Made by a program: the position numbers and the translations under genes. A DNA stretch of 64,000 nucleotides from Spirogloea muscicola (Eukaryota > Streptophyta > Zygnematophyceae > Spirogloeales > Spirogloeaceae), in assembly GCA_009602725.1 (NCBI GenBank), contig WELB01000165.1, forward strand, positions 140,962 to 204,961, read 5' to 3'. This document shows positions 41,463 to 53,712 of this stretch, in pieces. How positions within the stretch are numbered: the stretch's first letter is position 1; each line of letters opens with the position of its first letter. The notes beneath the pieces are model-generated. The model was given only the letters and a program-made list of their open reading frames with translations, ran no database searches and was not told the DNA's origin.

Positions 41463-44400
41463 TTGGAATCAGAGGTGTTCTTGCATCTAGCCAGTCAAGA
41501 AAAAGGTTGCGTTTTACTGCTGACAGTGCATGGATCCCTCTGTATTCTGGATTAATATTTACTTTCGAGTAACGTTTTCCAGAGTAGACGTGAAGCTGTC
41601 ATCGGCGAAGCGGCACGTGGGCCACCCGCTCGCCTTCGACATCCACGTACGGGTCCTCAAGATGCCAAGCGACTCTTCGTCCCGGCAACAAACTATCGTG
41701 CCAGGTCAGCACTTACCAGCGTAAACCACCTATCCGGTGGATTGCCGGCCAGTACGGCACGGAAGTGCGGCAAAGTCTGACCGTATGCCAGAAATTGGTT
41801 GGTTCGTCCACTCCTGGTCCCTCCCTCTTGCTGCTCGTACAGCTTTGTGGTTTGGAGGTATGACGCATTTCCTGATTTGATTGCTTGTGGGTCTGGGGCA
41901 CCAGTCTTTCTGAGTACTTATTGCCAGTATGGATCCTCGATATTTCTGCCGCATCTGACTTGATCCGTCAGTGTGTGGTAACAGGCATGGAGTCGTTGGA
42001 CTCCAATTCATGCCCTAGTCCTCCTCCACCGGCTGTGCCACCTCTTGAGGTCGAGGACCTTGCGGACGATCTAGGGGAGCTCCAGGCGACGGTTGCGGAC
42101 GTCCTGACCTCCGACGACGCCCGGCGCAATGCACGCCTTCAGGAGCTCCACGAGGCTGCGGTCCCGGTGTGTGGGGACCCTGCAGTGGCCTCCTTCATGG
42201 GAGCGCTGCTGGAAGATGTGCAAGCTCTTGTCGCCCGGGAAACGAAGGGCGAGAAGCGTGTCCGCAAATAAGAGGCCAAACTCCGTGGGTCGCAGGTGGG
42301 GCGTGCCAAGGTAGGGCTGCCCGAGCACGTGGCCCTCCTCGCCCAATTGAATGCTGTGACCTTCCTGCCAGTGGACACTTTGGACCGCTCGATTGAGCAG
42401 GCGCGCATCACTTTTGCCATGTATCCCCGCAAGCGTCGCCTGGCAGAAGTCGTCGACCCGGCTGCGCCTTCATCTTCGAAGCGTCGCCCCAGTAGTATGC
42501 CAAGCACCAGTGGCAAGCCCTTTGTGGGGCCACGGCGCCCAACCAAGCCCGCGGCCTTCGTCCCCAAGCAAGACCGCACTTGCTACCGGTAAGGCCAAAA
42601 GGGCCATCGCATCCATGATTGCACCCAAGCTCCCAAGCACCCCTCAGCAAGCAAATCCGCTCCAACCGGCCCCAAGGGCAGTAAAAAGGCAAGGGCAATC
42701 GTGAGTGCCTTTCCTTAAGTCCTGTGTGGAGTCCTCAACTGCATGATGTGCGAATGCTATTTGACCATGTAGGACATGCTTGTCCGCAGTTTCTGTCCCC
42801 GTAGTACGCTCCTTGCATACGCTAAAGCAAGCTTGGTGAACGGTGGTCTCCTTGTTGTCTGGGTTCCCCGCAACCAAGTGCAATCAGCTGCTCAAATGTA
42901 TCTGAATTGGGTGAGTCATCAGGGGGTTAACGACCCTGTGTTTTACATCGTCCGATGCAGGCGAGGAATCAATCCTCCACCACCACCGGGCCTGTTCTTG
43001 CTCTGTCGCTATACAGCAGGCCATCCCCACGTCGTACCTGGTGCTGCTGGATCACTTAGGAAAATTCTCATCCATGTAGTTCGCAAATTCAGTCTTGCTT
43101 CGGCAGGTGACGTGGCACTTGGTGCTTCGACGCCAAGTATGCTATTTACTGGCATAGCGGCTGATCAACCAACCCAGATCCTCATAGACACAGGTGCTTC
43201 TGTATCCTGTGCTAGTAAGACTTTTGTGTGTGACAATGGCTTGCCTGTGCAACCCATTGATGTTTTGCAAGCTACAATGCCCAATGGTCAAAATGTTAAA
43301 GTCTTGGGCTTTTGCAAAGTGTCCCTTCGCATCCAAAGCTACAGGACGGTTGTGTCTTGTCTTGTCAAGTCATTGATTTGTTTTCTGCCTTAGATGTGAT
43401 CTTAGGTGATGATTGGCTCTCTGCCACAGCGTCCGTGCTTGATTGTAAACAGCGCACCTGTGTCGGCCGGTGTGGTCCTCGTCGTTTTAAATTGCACAAC
43501 GTCGACAATGCCCGTGTACCACCACCCATGCAAGACTCTTCTCTGCGGCTTTCAGCTTTGCGGATGAAGAAGCTTCTTCGCAAACAACCAGCTTCAGCTA
43601 CGTATTTGGGTGTTGTGACTGCTAAGTCTCCCCCTGACTCTTATGTGAGTATCGTGGCCTCACGTAGTCCGACTCTTGACAAGTTGTTGGCGGAGTATTC
43701 GGATGTATTCCCGGATGCAATTCCAGACGGATTGCCTCCCCATCGAGGCGTGGCTTATACAATTTCATTGGAGCCTGGCGCTGTGCCGCCATACCGTCCC
43801 ATGTATCGACTGAGTCCTCCTAAACTTCGAAAGATGCAATCCCGAGTGACGGAATTGCTCCGTAACGGCCACATTGAGCCCTCGCAGTCCCCGTATGGTG
43901 CACTTATTCTCTTCGTTAAGAAGAAGGAGGGTAGTCTCCGGATGTGCATCGCTTACCGAGCCCTCAACAAGCTCACTGTCAAGAACCGATACCCGTTGCC
44001 TCGTATCGATGATCTCTTCGATCGTCTCGCGGAAGCTGAAGTGTTCAGCTCCCTCGACTTGCACAGTGGGTATCATCAAACTGTATAACTCCTGAGGACG
44101 TTCGAAGTCAGCGTTTCGGACGCCTGTCGAACACTCTCAGTTCAAGGTGCTGAGTTTTGGTCTGACCAACGCACCTGCCACGTTTCAGGCAGTGATGACG
44201 AACGTCTTTGGCCCCCTGTTGTATGACTTCGTGCTGGTCTATCTGGATGACATACTGGTGTTCAGTAAAACGCCTGAGGATCATGTACGCCACCTGCGAA
44301 TAATTCTGCAGTTGCTACGTGAAAATCATTTGTATGCCAAGACCTCCAAGTGTGTATTCAACCAGCCCGAATGAACGTACTTAGGGCATGTGGTGGGCAA

Positions 44401-45217
44401 AGACGGGGTGCGCGTCGACCCAAAAGGACAGTAGCAGTAAAGGACTGGTCTGTGCAGCGGACTGTGCCGCAGTTTGCGTTCCTTTTTGGGATTCGCAAAC
44501 TATTCCGAAAATGCTTTGAAGGATATGGAACCATGGCATGTCCTCTTAGGAAGCTCACTCGTAAGGACGTACCATGGGGGTGAACGTCCGATTGCCAGAA
44601 GGCATTTTAGGATATAAGACAGGTCCTGGTACCACCACCCGTTTCTACTTTGCCTCGAGAAAGCGTGCCGTATGAGGTCGTATGTAACGCCACTTTGATC
44701 GGCATTGGTGCCGTTCTCCTGCAGGAGGGTCGTCCCGTAGCATTCGAAAGTCGCCTGCTCAATCCTGCAGTAACGGAATTATACTACGGGTGAGCAGGAG
44801 CTCCTTGCTGTTGTGCACGCCCTCCATGGGTGGCGATGCTATCTCGAGGGTGTCGAACTTACGGTCGTAACGGATCATTGCCCGTTTACCTACTTTCACA
44901 CACAGCAGCAATTGAGCAGGCGTCAAGGTCGGTGGGCTGAGAGCATGGCACAATTCCGATTCCAGTGTTTGTACCGCCCTGGAAGAATCAATGTGGGGGA
45001 CCCGGTGAGCCGCCACATTGTAGGGGCTGCTGTGGCGCCTGTTTTGTGTGCCACAAGAGTTCAGACTACAGACGTGCGGCCTACCCGTGGGGCCGCAGCG
45101 CAAAGCACCACCAACCTCTCTGAGCTGTATGTGCGTACTCGTGATGGGTATGGCACAGACCCTTGGTTTGCATCTGCAACCAAATAACGCACAGTAGTAC
45201 ATGACCAAGGCTTCTGG
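40509..45217 (+). mobile_element. Ty3/Gypsy element G2, family A, 5' two-thirds, broken
   Basis: 5' LTR 40509-41462, a degenerate primer site at 41463, gag (about 41935-42715, shorter than in G1), protease (DTGASVSCAS near 43188), reverse transcriptase (about 43760-44400), RNase H (about 44670-44960) and the linker toward integrase, ending at 45217. It is closely related to G1 along its length. There are many breaks, roughly eight or more. It has no integrase or 3' LTR; sequence turns into an inverted Gypsy copy. Confidence 0.85.
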
Positions 45218-46521
45218 GTACGAGACCATTGTACAGAGGCTCATGCTTCTCTTGCATGATACTAGTGTGCAAGGCATTGCAGCTGGGCACCACAATGGCG
45301 TCACCTGCCACCGGAAGCCTTGGCCATATACTACTGTGCGTGGTGTGATTGAAAGCCAAGGTTCTGTGCCACACCCATCACTAATACGTACATGCAGCTC
45401 AGAGAGGTTGGTGGTGCTTTGCCTTGCGGCCCCACGGGTAGGCCGCACGTCTGCAGTCTGACCCATGTGGCACTCAAGACAGCGCCACAGCAGCCCCTTC
45501 AATGTAGCGGCTCACCGGATCGGCCGAACTTCCAGGGCGGTACAACCACTGGGACCGGATTGTGCCATTCCCTCAGCCCACCGAGCTTGACGCCTGCTCA
45601 AGTGCCGCTGTGCGTGAAAGTAGGTCAACGGGCAATGATCCGTGACGACTGTAGATTCAACACCTCGAGATAGCATCGCCACACACGGAGGGCGTGCACA
45701 ACAGCAAGGAGCTCCTGCTCCCCCGTAGTATACTTTCGCTCTGCAGGACTGAACAGACGACTCTCAATTACTACGGGGTGATCCTCCTGCAGAAGGACGG
45801 CATCAATGCCGATCAAAGAGGGGTCACATACGACTTAATACACGCAGGCATTCCTTCTCGAGGCAAAGCCAAAACGGGTGGGGATACCAGTGCCCGTGTT
45901 GTATCCTCGAACGCCTGCTGGCACTCGGACGTCCACCCCCAGGTTACGTCCTTACGAGTGAGCTTCATAATAGGAGATCCAAAGCTTCCGTATCCTTTGA
46001 GGAAATTTCGATCCCATTTTGCGAATCCCAAAAAAGATCGCAACTGCGGCACATCCCGGAAGCCTGGCCAGTACTTTACTTTTACTGTCTTTTGGGGTCG
46101 ACGCGCACCCCGTCTTTGCCCAACATGCTCGAAGTACGTCAATTCGGGCTGATTGCATACACACTTGGAAGTTTTGGCATACAAATGATTCTCACGTAGC
46201 TGCAGGCTTATCAGCAGGTGTTGTACATGATCTTTAGGCATTTCACTGAACACCAGTAGGTCATCCAAGTAAACCAGCAGGAAGTCGCGTTAAGTAGGAG
46301 GCCAAAGACCTTCGTCATCACAGCCTAAAATGTGGCAGGTGCGTTGGTCAAACCAAAGCTGAGCACCTTGAACTGGAAGTGTCTAACCAGCGTACGAAAT
46401 GTTGACTTCAGAACGTCCTCAGGATTTATACGAACTTTATGAAACCCACTTTGCAAATAGAGGGAGCTGACCACTTAAGCTTGCGCGAGACGATCGAAGA
46501 GATCATCTATACAAGGCAAAG

Positions 46522-47215
46522 CAACAGCGCTTCCAATTTGGCTGCTGGCTGTAAGAGAGCAGCCCAAAAAGAAGGACATAGTCTGAAGCCGGTGGCGCAG
46601 AAAGCAAGGTACGAAGTGCTAAGACGGCAGCAAGGGGGCTCTCAGTGATCTCGAGTCAGTAGATGCAAATCGGAGTAGCAAGCAGGACGTCAACCTGATG
46701 GAAGCTGGAGGCCGCAGCCAAGGCGCAGCCTGCATGCACATAAGTGAACCGCGAAGGTAAAGGACCGCTGCAGGGAAATGGCCAAGCGCATTCTGAAGAC
46801 TTGAGCGAGAGACCCGGCAGTAAAGCCAGGCCGCTCGCTCTGTGGCGGCGGGCCACTGCACGCCGCGCAAGGCGCTGGAGAAGCCCAAGCCATCCAGTCC
46901 GAAAAGCCCGGTGGACTTCGACGGCGAGCGGGACGAACCCAACCCCCACTGCGTGGTCGGCGTGTTTGCGTTGCTTGACGCCCGCCGCTTGGCGGACTGC
47001 GTAGCCTGCCTCCTCCGAGGAGCGTTGGGCGCTCCTAATGACATAGTCGGTGATGACGACGTTGACGATGAGCCGCCCCCNGCTCTGTGGCACCTACGGC
47101 CCCCAGCGCACTGGCGACGAGATCAGCGCGCCTGGTGTCCGCTCCAACTGTCAGGGGCATAACGCTGCAGTTTCCAGCGCCACTGTGGACCCGGCCTCCA
47201 GAAATATCCCGTACT
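46522..47215 (-). mobile_element. 5'-truncated LINE insertion with 7-bp target-site duplication
   Basis: GGCAAAG flanks it at 46515-46521 and 47216-47222. It encodes the end of the LINE protein on the minus strand (RRADLVASALG near the 5' end, then FVPLAVEVHRAF and SSECAWPFPC text in shifted frames). Its 3' stem-loop is a variant: GGCTGCT and AGCAGCC arms near 46540-46569. It interrupts the reverse transcriptase of the inverted Gypsy. Confidence 0.85.
47081..47081. other. Ambiguous base (N)
   Basis: A single N after a run of C within the LINE insertion, most likely an assembly or polishing ambiguity. Confidence 0.95.
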
Positions 47216-49189
47216 GGCAAAGGGTACCGCTTTTTGACAGCGAGCTTGCTCGGGGCTCGGTAATCGATGCACATCCTGAGAGTACAATCTTCCTTCTTAG
47301 GAAAGAGAATCGAGGCAACATATGGGGACTGCAAAGGCTCGATGTGGGCTTTACGGAGAAAGCCACTTGGGATTGCAACTCCGAAATTCGATAGGACTCA
47401 GCCAATACATAAACGGTATGGCTTACAGCGCCGGGCTCCAGTGAACTATATGAGCCACGCCTTGATCTGCAGGCAACCCGTCTGGAAGTGCATCCGGGAA
47501 CACATTCGAATACTCTGCCAACAACTTGTCAAGAGCCGCGCTACGTGAGGCCACGACACTCACATCAGAGTCATGGGGGGACTCAATATTCATCACAACA
47601 CCCAGATACGCGGCTGAAGCTGGTGCCTTGCGAAGGAGCTTCTTCGTCCGCACGGCTGAGAGTTGCATAGAAGAGCCTTGCATGAGTGGTTGTACACAGG
47701 AAATCTCGACTCTGTGCAAATTGAAGTGACGAGTACCACTTCGACCGATACATGTGCGCTGCTTATAATCAAGCACGGACGCGGTGGCACAGAGCCAATC
47801 ATCGCCTAAGATTACATCAAAGGCAGACGCCAAATAAAGGACATGGTAAGACACAACCGTCTCGTAGCTTTGAATGCGAAGGGGCACTTTGCAAAGGCCC
47901 AATACTTCAAAATGCTGACCAGTGGCCACTGTAGCTAGCTATACACTAATGGGTTGCAAAGGCAAGCCATTGTTACCAACACAAATTATACCAACACAGG
48001 ATACAGAAGCACCCGTGTCTACCAGGATCTGGGCTGGCTGACCAGCCGCTATGCCGGTAAATAGCATACTGGGCGTCGAAGCACAAAGTACTAACTCGCC
48101 TACCGAAGCAAGACCAACTGCGAACTACATAAATCAGCAATTTCCTAGGTGATCCGGCAGCATCAGGTACTACGTGGGGATGGCCTGCCGTGTAGCGACA
48201 GAGCAGGGACAGTCCAGGTGGTGGTGGAGGATCCAATCATTCGCCTGCATTGCACGATGATAATCGGAGGATTCAATCCTCGCCTGCATTGCACGATGCA
48301 AAACACACGGGTCGTCAGCTCCATGATGATTCACCCAAATTAGATACATCTGAACAGCTGATTGCACTTGGTTGCAGGGAACCCGTACAACAAGGGGACC
48401 ACCATTCACCCGAGCTTGCATTTGCATATGCAGGGAGCGTACTACTGGAAATAGGAGACTGCGAATAAGGATGTCGTCCTACCCGTTCAAACAGCATTTG
48501 CACATCATGCAGTTGAGCCACACGGGAGTTAAGGAAAGGCACTCACATTTGTCCTTGCCCTTGTACTGCCCCTTGGGGCTGGGTGGAGCAGACTTGCTTG
48601 ATGACGAGGGGTGCTTGGGAGATTGGGTACATTCGTGGATGCCGTGGGCCTTTTGGCCATACTGGTAGCAAGCTCGGTCCTCCTTGGAGTACAAAGGCCA
48701 GTGGCTTCACCGGGCACCGTGGCCCCACGTATGGCTTGGCGCTCGCGCTCGGCATGCTACTTGGCCGGGGCTTCGAAGTTGAAGGGGCAGCCGGGTTGAC
48801 GACGGCTTCCGCCAGGGGACGCTTGCGCGGGTACATAGCGAAAGTTAGGCGCGCCTGCTCGATCAGGAGGTCCAAGGTGTCCACCGGCTGGAAGGTGACT
48901 GCATCCAACTGAGCGAGCAGAGCTACAGCGTGCTCCTGTAGCCCCGCCTTGAAGCGTTGGCATTGATCGCCATTGTCCATAGCCTCGGTGTTGAGCTTGG
49001 ACAGCAGCATGTGGAACCGGCGGACGTAGTCCTCAAAATCGTTGTCACGCATGCGAATCACGTCAAGTTCGTTGCGAGCGTTTAACTCGGCGTGCACCTC
49101 GCCGTACATGCTCGACAACGAGCACAAAGAAGTCAATGATGGTAGATCCCGCACAATGGTGGGAAGCGTGAAGACGTCGTCCAACCCGG

Positions 49190-49556
49190 GGGTCTACAAT
49201 CATTGGGACTTCTTTGTGCAGTCGTTGTCGAGCATGTCGGCGAGGTGCACGGCGAGTTGAACGCCCGCAACAGACTTGATGTGATTCGTATGTGTAACGG
49301 CGATTTTGAGGACTAAGTCCGCCGATTCCATATGCTGCTGTTCAAGCTCAACACCAAGCCTATGGACAATGCCTATCAATGCCAATTTGTCAAGGCGGGG
49401 CTACCGGAGCACGTTGCTCTGCTCGCTCAGTTGGTTGCAGTCACCTTCCAGCCGGTGGACACCTTGGAATGCCTGATCAAGCAGGCGCGCCTGACTTCCG
49501 CAATGTACACGCACAAGCGTTCCCTGGCGGAAGCCGTCGTCAGTCCGGCTGCACGG
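49190..49556 (+). mobile_element. Gypsy gag fossil piece, inverted relative to its left neighbour
   Basis: HMLLFKLNTKPMDNAYQC and VTFQPVDTLECLIKQARLTS match gag of G1 (HMLLSKLDTKPMDNADQC). The minus-strand copy of the same segment lies immediately left (48780-49160), so the two form a palindrome centred near 49165. Confidence 0.8.
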
Positions 49557-50139
49557 AGGGGGAGGCAGCGGTGGTGGCGGCAATTGCGGAGCGGTGAGCG
49601 GGAGTGCAGCGGGTGTCTGCGGCGGGAGCGGTCTTGGCAGTGGGCTCGGTGTGAGCACGCGTCCTGGCGAGCGAGCTTAGCACCCGGCTCTGCCCCGGCG
49701 GTGCCGGAGCAACACAGGCGAGTCGGCAGGGGCATCAGGGCTGGCCGGGCGCGAAGCAGCGCCGGCTGGGGAGATGGTGACGGCCGATGCGGCGGCCGCG
49801 GTGGGCGCCGAGCAGCCGAGGCTGGCGCGCCGCGTGTGCACGGCCAGACCACAGCGGCCTTTGCCCAGCCGCTTGCCCAGCAGGGCACACCAGGAGGGAG
49901 TGGCTGGCTGCGACTGAGACAGTGGTGGTGGAGACGGAGGCCGTGGCGAAGAATGTGGGGGCGGCGGCAACAATGTTGGGAGCGGCAGCAGGGGCGTCGA
50001 CAGTGGGCGGCCATGGCGGCGGCGGCGGAGACGGCAGGGGGCGGCGGTGGCGGTGGTGGCGGCGGCGGTGATGGTGAGCGGAGTGGAGGCGGAGGCGGCG
50101 AGGGAAGGGGGGGCGGCTGCTGCTGAAACACTTTCGGTC
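49557..50139. other. GGC/GGT-rich low-complexity stretch
   Basis: About 580 bp strongly G-rich on the plus strand, with long GGCGGT and GGCGGC tracts near 50030-50110. Both strands have long open frames as a result, Gly-rich on one and Pro-rich on the other. It may be a decayed LINE N-terminal region, but I cannot show that. Confidence 0.5.
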
Positions 50140-50287
50140 CTATGTAGCGCTCTTTGGCTCATGCGGTCCACGCGCGCGCTGGCCGTGCTATGGCTGCTGC
50201 TTCCGGGTCTCGACGGAGTGCCGCTTTTCCTGCTTCAAGTTACTCTGATCTGCTGTTGCTCACACGTGGATACTGAGCATCCATCTG
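50140..50287 (+). mobile_element. LINE C-terminal fragment, plus strand
   Basis: HAVHARAGRAMAAASGSRRS and SSYSDLLLLTRGY followed by a stop match the end of the intact LINE protein. It stands head-on to the LINE copy that starts at 50330. Confidence 0.8.
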
Positions 50288-50329
50288 CATCTCCCTCCGC
50301 ACCGTCTCGTGCTTTGCATTAAGACATCA

Positions 50330-52913
50330 GCCAGGGAACGCTCAGTAACCTCTAATCAGGAGATGCAAGTCCGAGTAGCTAGCTGGCGGAAAGACGTCGC
50401 CCTGACGGAAGCTGGAGGCCGCCAACAAAGCTCGGCCTGCGCGCAAGTGAACCTCGAAGGCAACGGACCACTGCACCGAGACGGCCAAACGCATACGGAA
50501 CACTTGTGCGAGGGACCCGGCGACGTTGAAGCCGGGCTGCTCGCCCTGCTGTCCGAGGCGGCGGGCCGCAGCACGCCGCGCCAGGCGGTGGAGCAAGTCA
50601 AGCCATTTCGAGCCAAAGGCTCCGTGCACGTCAGACTGCCAGTGGAACGAACTCGTCTCCCACCGGGTGATTCGAGTACTTCCGTTCCTTTTCGCCAGCC
50701 GCTTGGCTGACTGTGTAGCCCGCCTCCTCCGACGAGCGTTTTGCACTGCTGGAAACGAAGCTGTCAGTTGTGACGACGTCTGTGATGAGCCGAGGTCCCC
50801 CGCCGAGCGCGCTGGCAACGAGGTCGGCGCGCCGGGTGTGGATGCGGCCATCCGCCCCAACGGTCGGAGGCATGACGCTGGTGTTCTCGAGCGCCACCGC
50901 ATACCCGGCCTCGACAAACATGCCAAACATGGCATCCCGCAGCAGGTCGTGCGTTCCTGTCCGCTCCCCGCCCCATGCGCACCTCAGCATGTGAGCTGCC
51001 AACGATGCCGCGTCGGAACCGCGCTCTCCGCACTCACACTGCTGTACTCCACTGAGGCAGGGGGGGTGGAGGCCGAGGAGGCGGTGCACCGCCGTGCGAA
51101 GGCGTTGTCAGGCATGCGGAGCGTATTGTGGATAGGCAGGGCACACAACCAAGCTGCCGCCCCTGGTGAGGATGCCGAGAGCAACCGCGCGCGCCCCCGG
51201 AGGTCGGCCGATGGCAAAAGCCCCATCGCCGTGGTGAAGGCGGCCGCATCTACCTCTGCCATGAAGCGAATTTGGGCCCGGAGGTCGGCCGTGCAAGCGA
51301 GGTGCGCGAACGGGATGGCCCGCGGCACCAGGGCGGGGTGATCTGCATGCAGCGCATCCCGGGCAAAGCGGAGAGCCGCCTGGAAGGGCAACGTGCCAGT
51401 CTCCACGTCCGCTGCCGCCTGCTCCAGAAGGCGATCCCCATGCCAGATAAAATGCTGGGCCACCGACGACGCAACCTGCGCCCAGCTCCACAGGTGAGCT
51501 GCCCGGCAGGCACGAGCTAGCGGACGGCAGCCCAGACCCCCGCGGCTCACAGGCAGGGAGGCCTGGTGCACGGCAGCCGGCGTCGCCAGGAAGGCCGGGT
51601 GCTGGACCAGGGCCGCTGCGCTGGCGAGGAGACCTGCATCAAAAGTTGCATAGGCAGCCTACGCCGCCGGGGAGGGGGGGAGGGCTCGGGCCAGGTACTG
51701 GGGACGTTGGGCTATGCTGCGCGTCAGCATGGGGAGCCCTAGCTGCATGTCGCGCAGCTCCGGGAGGCGGGCCGCCGGCCTGAGGTGCTCCTGCAGCTTG
51801 CTCCGCAGCTGCTCGTCCACGAAGACCGGTGATCCCAAGGGAACCCTGAGGAGTGTGAGGCCCCCCCGGCTGGTGTCTGACAGCCGGAGGGTAGGCGGAG
51901 GAGGGCTGGCAACCCTTGTGGGGACCAAGCGCTGCACTTCGACACGCGGATGTCCAGGCCGATCTCCATCAGCTACGCCTCGAGGGTGGCAAAGGCAGCC
52001 AAGACCTCGTCTGCTGGCCCGACCAGGGTGGTGTCGTCGGCATACGTGGGCATGAGGACGCCCGGGTGAGCAGCTGCCGTGGCCTTCAGGGCGCGGTCGT
52101 GGGCCAGCGCGTAGAAGAACCCCGCCAGCGGGTCCCCCTGACGCGTGCCTGTGGAAGACTGAAGGACCTCCACCCCTCCGGCTCCAAGCCGCCATATGAG
52201 ATCACTGGGCTGGCTGTAGCCCAGCCGGAAGAACGGCAGCAGGGTGGGGAAGGCGTCACGGAGCTCCGCGGCGACAGCTGCGCGGTCGACGCAGTTGAAC
52301 GCGTTGCGGACGTCCACTGCCAACACCACCCACTCGGGGTGCAAGTCGAGGGAAGCCCGCACCCCATGGACCACTGCTTCGCCGCCGCTCCGCAGGCCTG
52401 CGCCATACCGGTGTGGGCCAGGTGTGTCTGGGCCGCAGCGGCGTGCTGTTGCCAGAGTGCCCGTCCCACCAGGCGGTACAGAACCTCGCCGATGGCGATG
52501 GGGCGGACGCCGCCATTGACCTTGCTGAGGGCTAGCAGGGTGCTGGCGCAGAGCACACCGCGGATGCTGGCAAGGATGTGACCCCGGGCCATGTGTTGGC
52601 ACCCCTGGTGCAGCGCCCGAAGTCCGCCTCATCCTCCTCGAGGAAGAGCTCCCTCAAATGCTCCGTGACCATGCGCGAGGGGCCGCCTGCAGCTGCGCGC
52701 CGGCTGCTCTGCAAGGCCTTGCGGAAGGCTGCCGCATCAAGGGCCACCTCCGCCTGCGGGACGTTGGAAGCCAACCACGGGCTGCGGCGGCGGCGGGTGC
52801 GAGGGACAGGCCGGGAGGGGGCCGGCGCGCCGCGGACCCTATGACGGGCGCCGCCGGCAGCGACGCCGGCGGCGGCCCGGGGTTTAGGAGGGGTGGCGAC
52901 GGCGGCGGCGGCG
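50330..52913 (-). mobile_element. Second LINE copy, internally deleted and frameshifted
   Basis: It has the LINE 5' end (CGGCGGCCCGGGGTTTAGGA at 52872-52891), but just after the start codon about 1.3 kb is missing, including both N-terminal fingers and the Pro-rich linker. The rest is there on the minus strand: GGPSRMVTEHLRELF, LAVDVRNAFN, RQGDPLAGFFYALAH, YADDTTLVG, the CECGERG knuckle, RRADLVASALGGGPRLITDV endonuclease text, and the ending SDLHLLIRGY. Frame changes near 51000, 51570, 51970, 52430 and others break it. Its sequence differs clearly from the intact copy, so it is a second subfamily. Confidence 0.88.
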
Positions 52914-52951
52914 CGCTTCCCCTGGCGTGGAAGAAGGTACTCGCCCATTGA

Positions 52952-53170
52952 GAAGAGGGGCTGGCAAAGCCAACCCAAAAAGAATGGACAATGTTCAAAG
53001 CCAAAGAAAGAGGTGCTGAAAAAGGACTACACTACAAAGTGCAAGATGGTGCAGAGGGAGATGCGTGGAAGCGTGGAGTGCCGGAGTAGCATTGTAGTCC
53101 TTTTCCGGCACTTTTTCTTTGGCTTTGGACATTGTCATTCTTTTTGGGTTGGCTTTGCCAGCCCCTCTTC
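52952..53170. repeat. Foldback: about 85-bp inverted repeat made of two LINE tails
   Basis: 52952-53035 and 53084-53170 are near-perfect reverse complements (arms include GAAGAGGGGCTGGCAAAGCC, AAAGCCAAAGAAA and GGACTACA) with a loop of about 48 bp. Each arm contains the LINE tail hairpin variant GGGCTGGC-AAA-GCCAACCC. Confidence 0.9.
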
Positions 53171-53278
53171 GAAGAAGCGCGGCCAGATTGACTGGTGGCT
53201 GAGAGGAAGCGCGGCCTGATTGACTGGCTGGCTGAGAAAGGCCAGCCCAAAGGAATGGACAAGGTCTGAGGGAGCCTG
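53171..53278 (-). mobile_element. LINE tail, type B, tandem pieces
   Basis: AAGCGCGGCCAGATTGACTG and then GAAAGGCCAGCCCAAAGGAA are the reverse of the tail at 63694-63775. The GCGCGGCC(A/T)GATTGACTGG unit appears twice in a row. Confidence 0.75.
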
Positions 53279-53289
53279 AGTGCGAACGA

Positions 53290-53712
53290 CTAGGACTAAG
53301 ACATCAGCCAGGGAACGCTCAGTTACCTCTAGTCAGGAGATGCAAGTCTGAGTAGCTAGCTGGCGGAAAGATGTCGCCCTGACGGAAGCCGGAGGCCGCC
53401 GCCAAAGCTCGGCCTGCGCGCAAGTGAACCGCGAAGGCAAGGGACCGCTGCATCGAGACGGCCAAACGCATACGGAAGACTTGTGCGAGGGACCCGGCGA
53501 CGTTGAAGCCGGCTGCTCGCCCTGCTGCCCGAGGCGGCGGGCCGCTGCACGCCGCGCCAGGCTGTGGAGCAAGTCGAGCCATTTCGAGCCAAAGGCTCCG
53601 TGCACGTCGACTGCCAGTGGAACAAACTCGTCTCCCACCGGGTGGTCCGAGTACTTCCGTTCCTTTTCACCCGCCGCTTGGCCGACTGCGTAGCCCGCCT
53701 CTTCTCTACGAG
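53290..53712 (-). mobile_element. 5'-truncated LINE copy, second subfamily
   Basis: Nearly identical to the last 400 bp of the copy at 50330-52913 (same CATCAGCCAGGGAACGCTCA start, same C-terminal codons). Frames are broken. It ends at about 53712, where plus-strand tails begin. Confidence 0.85.

Larger units (their letters stand above)
45218..49160 (-). mobile_element. Ty3/Gypsy fossil in inverted orientation, with a LINE inserted
   Basis: Right to left: gag (about 48545-49160), protease (about 47970-48060), reverse transcriptase (47220-47460 and 45990-46515, split by a LINE), RNase H (about 45600-45850), and the start of integrase (45220-45560). It is homologous to G1 and G2 but runs the other way, facing G2. 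It is broken, with many lesions. Confidence 0.8.

Noticed and set aside
47035-47334. Minus-strand open frame mixing Gypsy RT and LINE endonuclease text
   Set aside because: It is a chance read-through across a LINE insertion boundary (GGCAAAG duplication at 47216-47222), not a fusion gene.
49332-50126. 264-codon open frame on the plus strand
   Set aside because: It starts in a Gypsy gag fossil and runs into G-rich low-complexity sequence; the join is not a gene.
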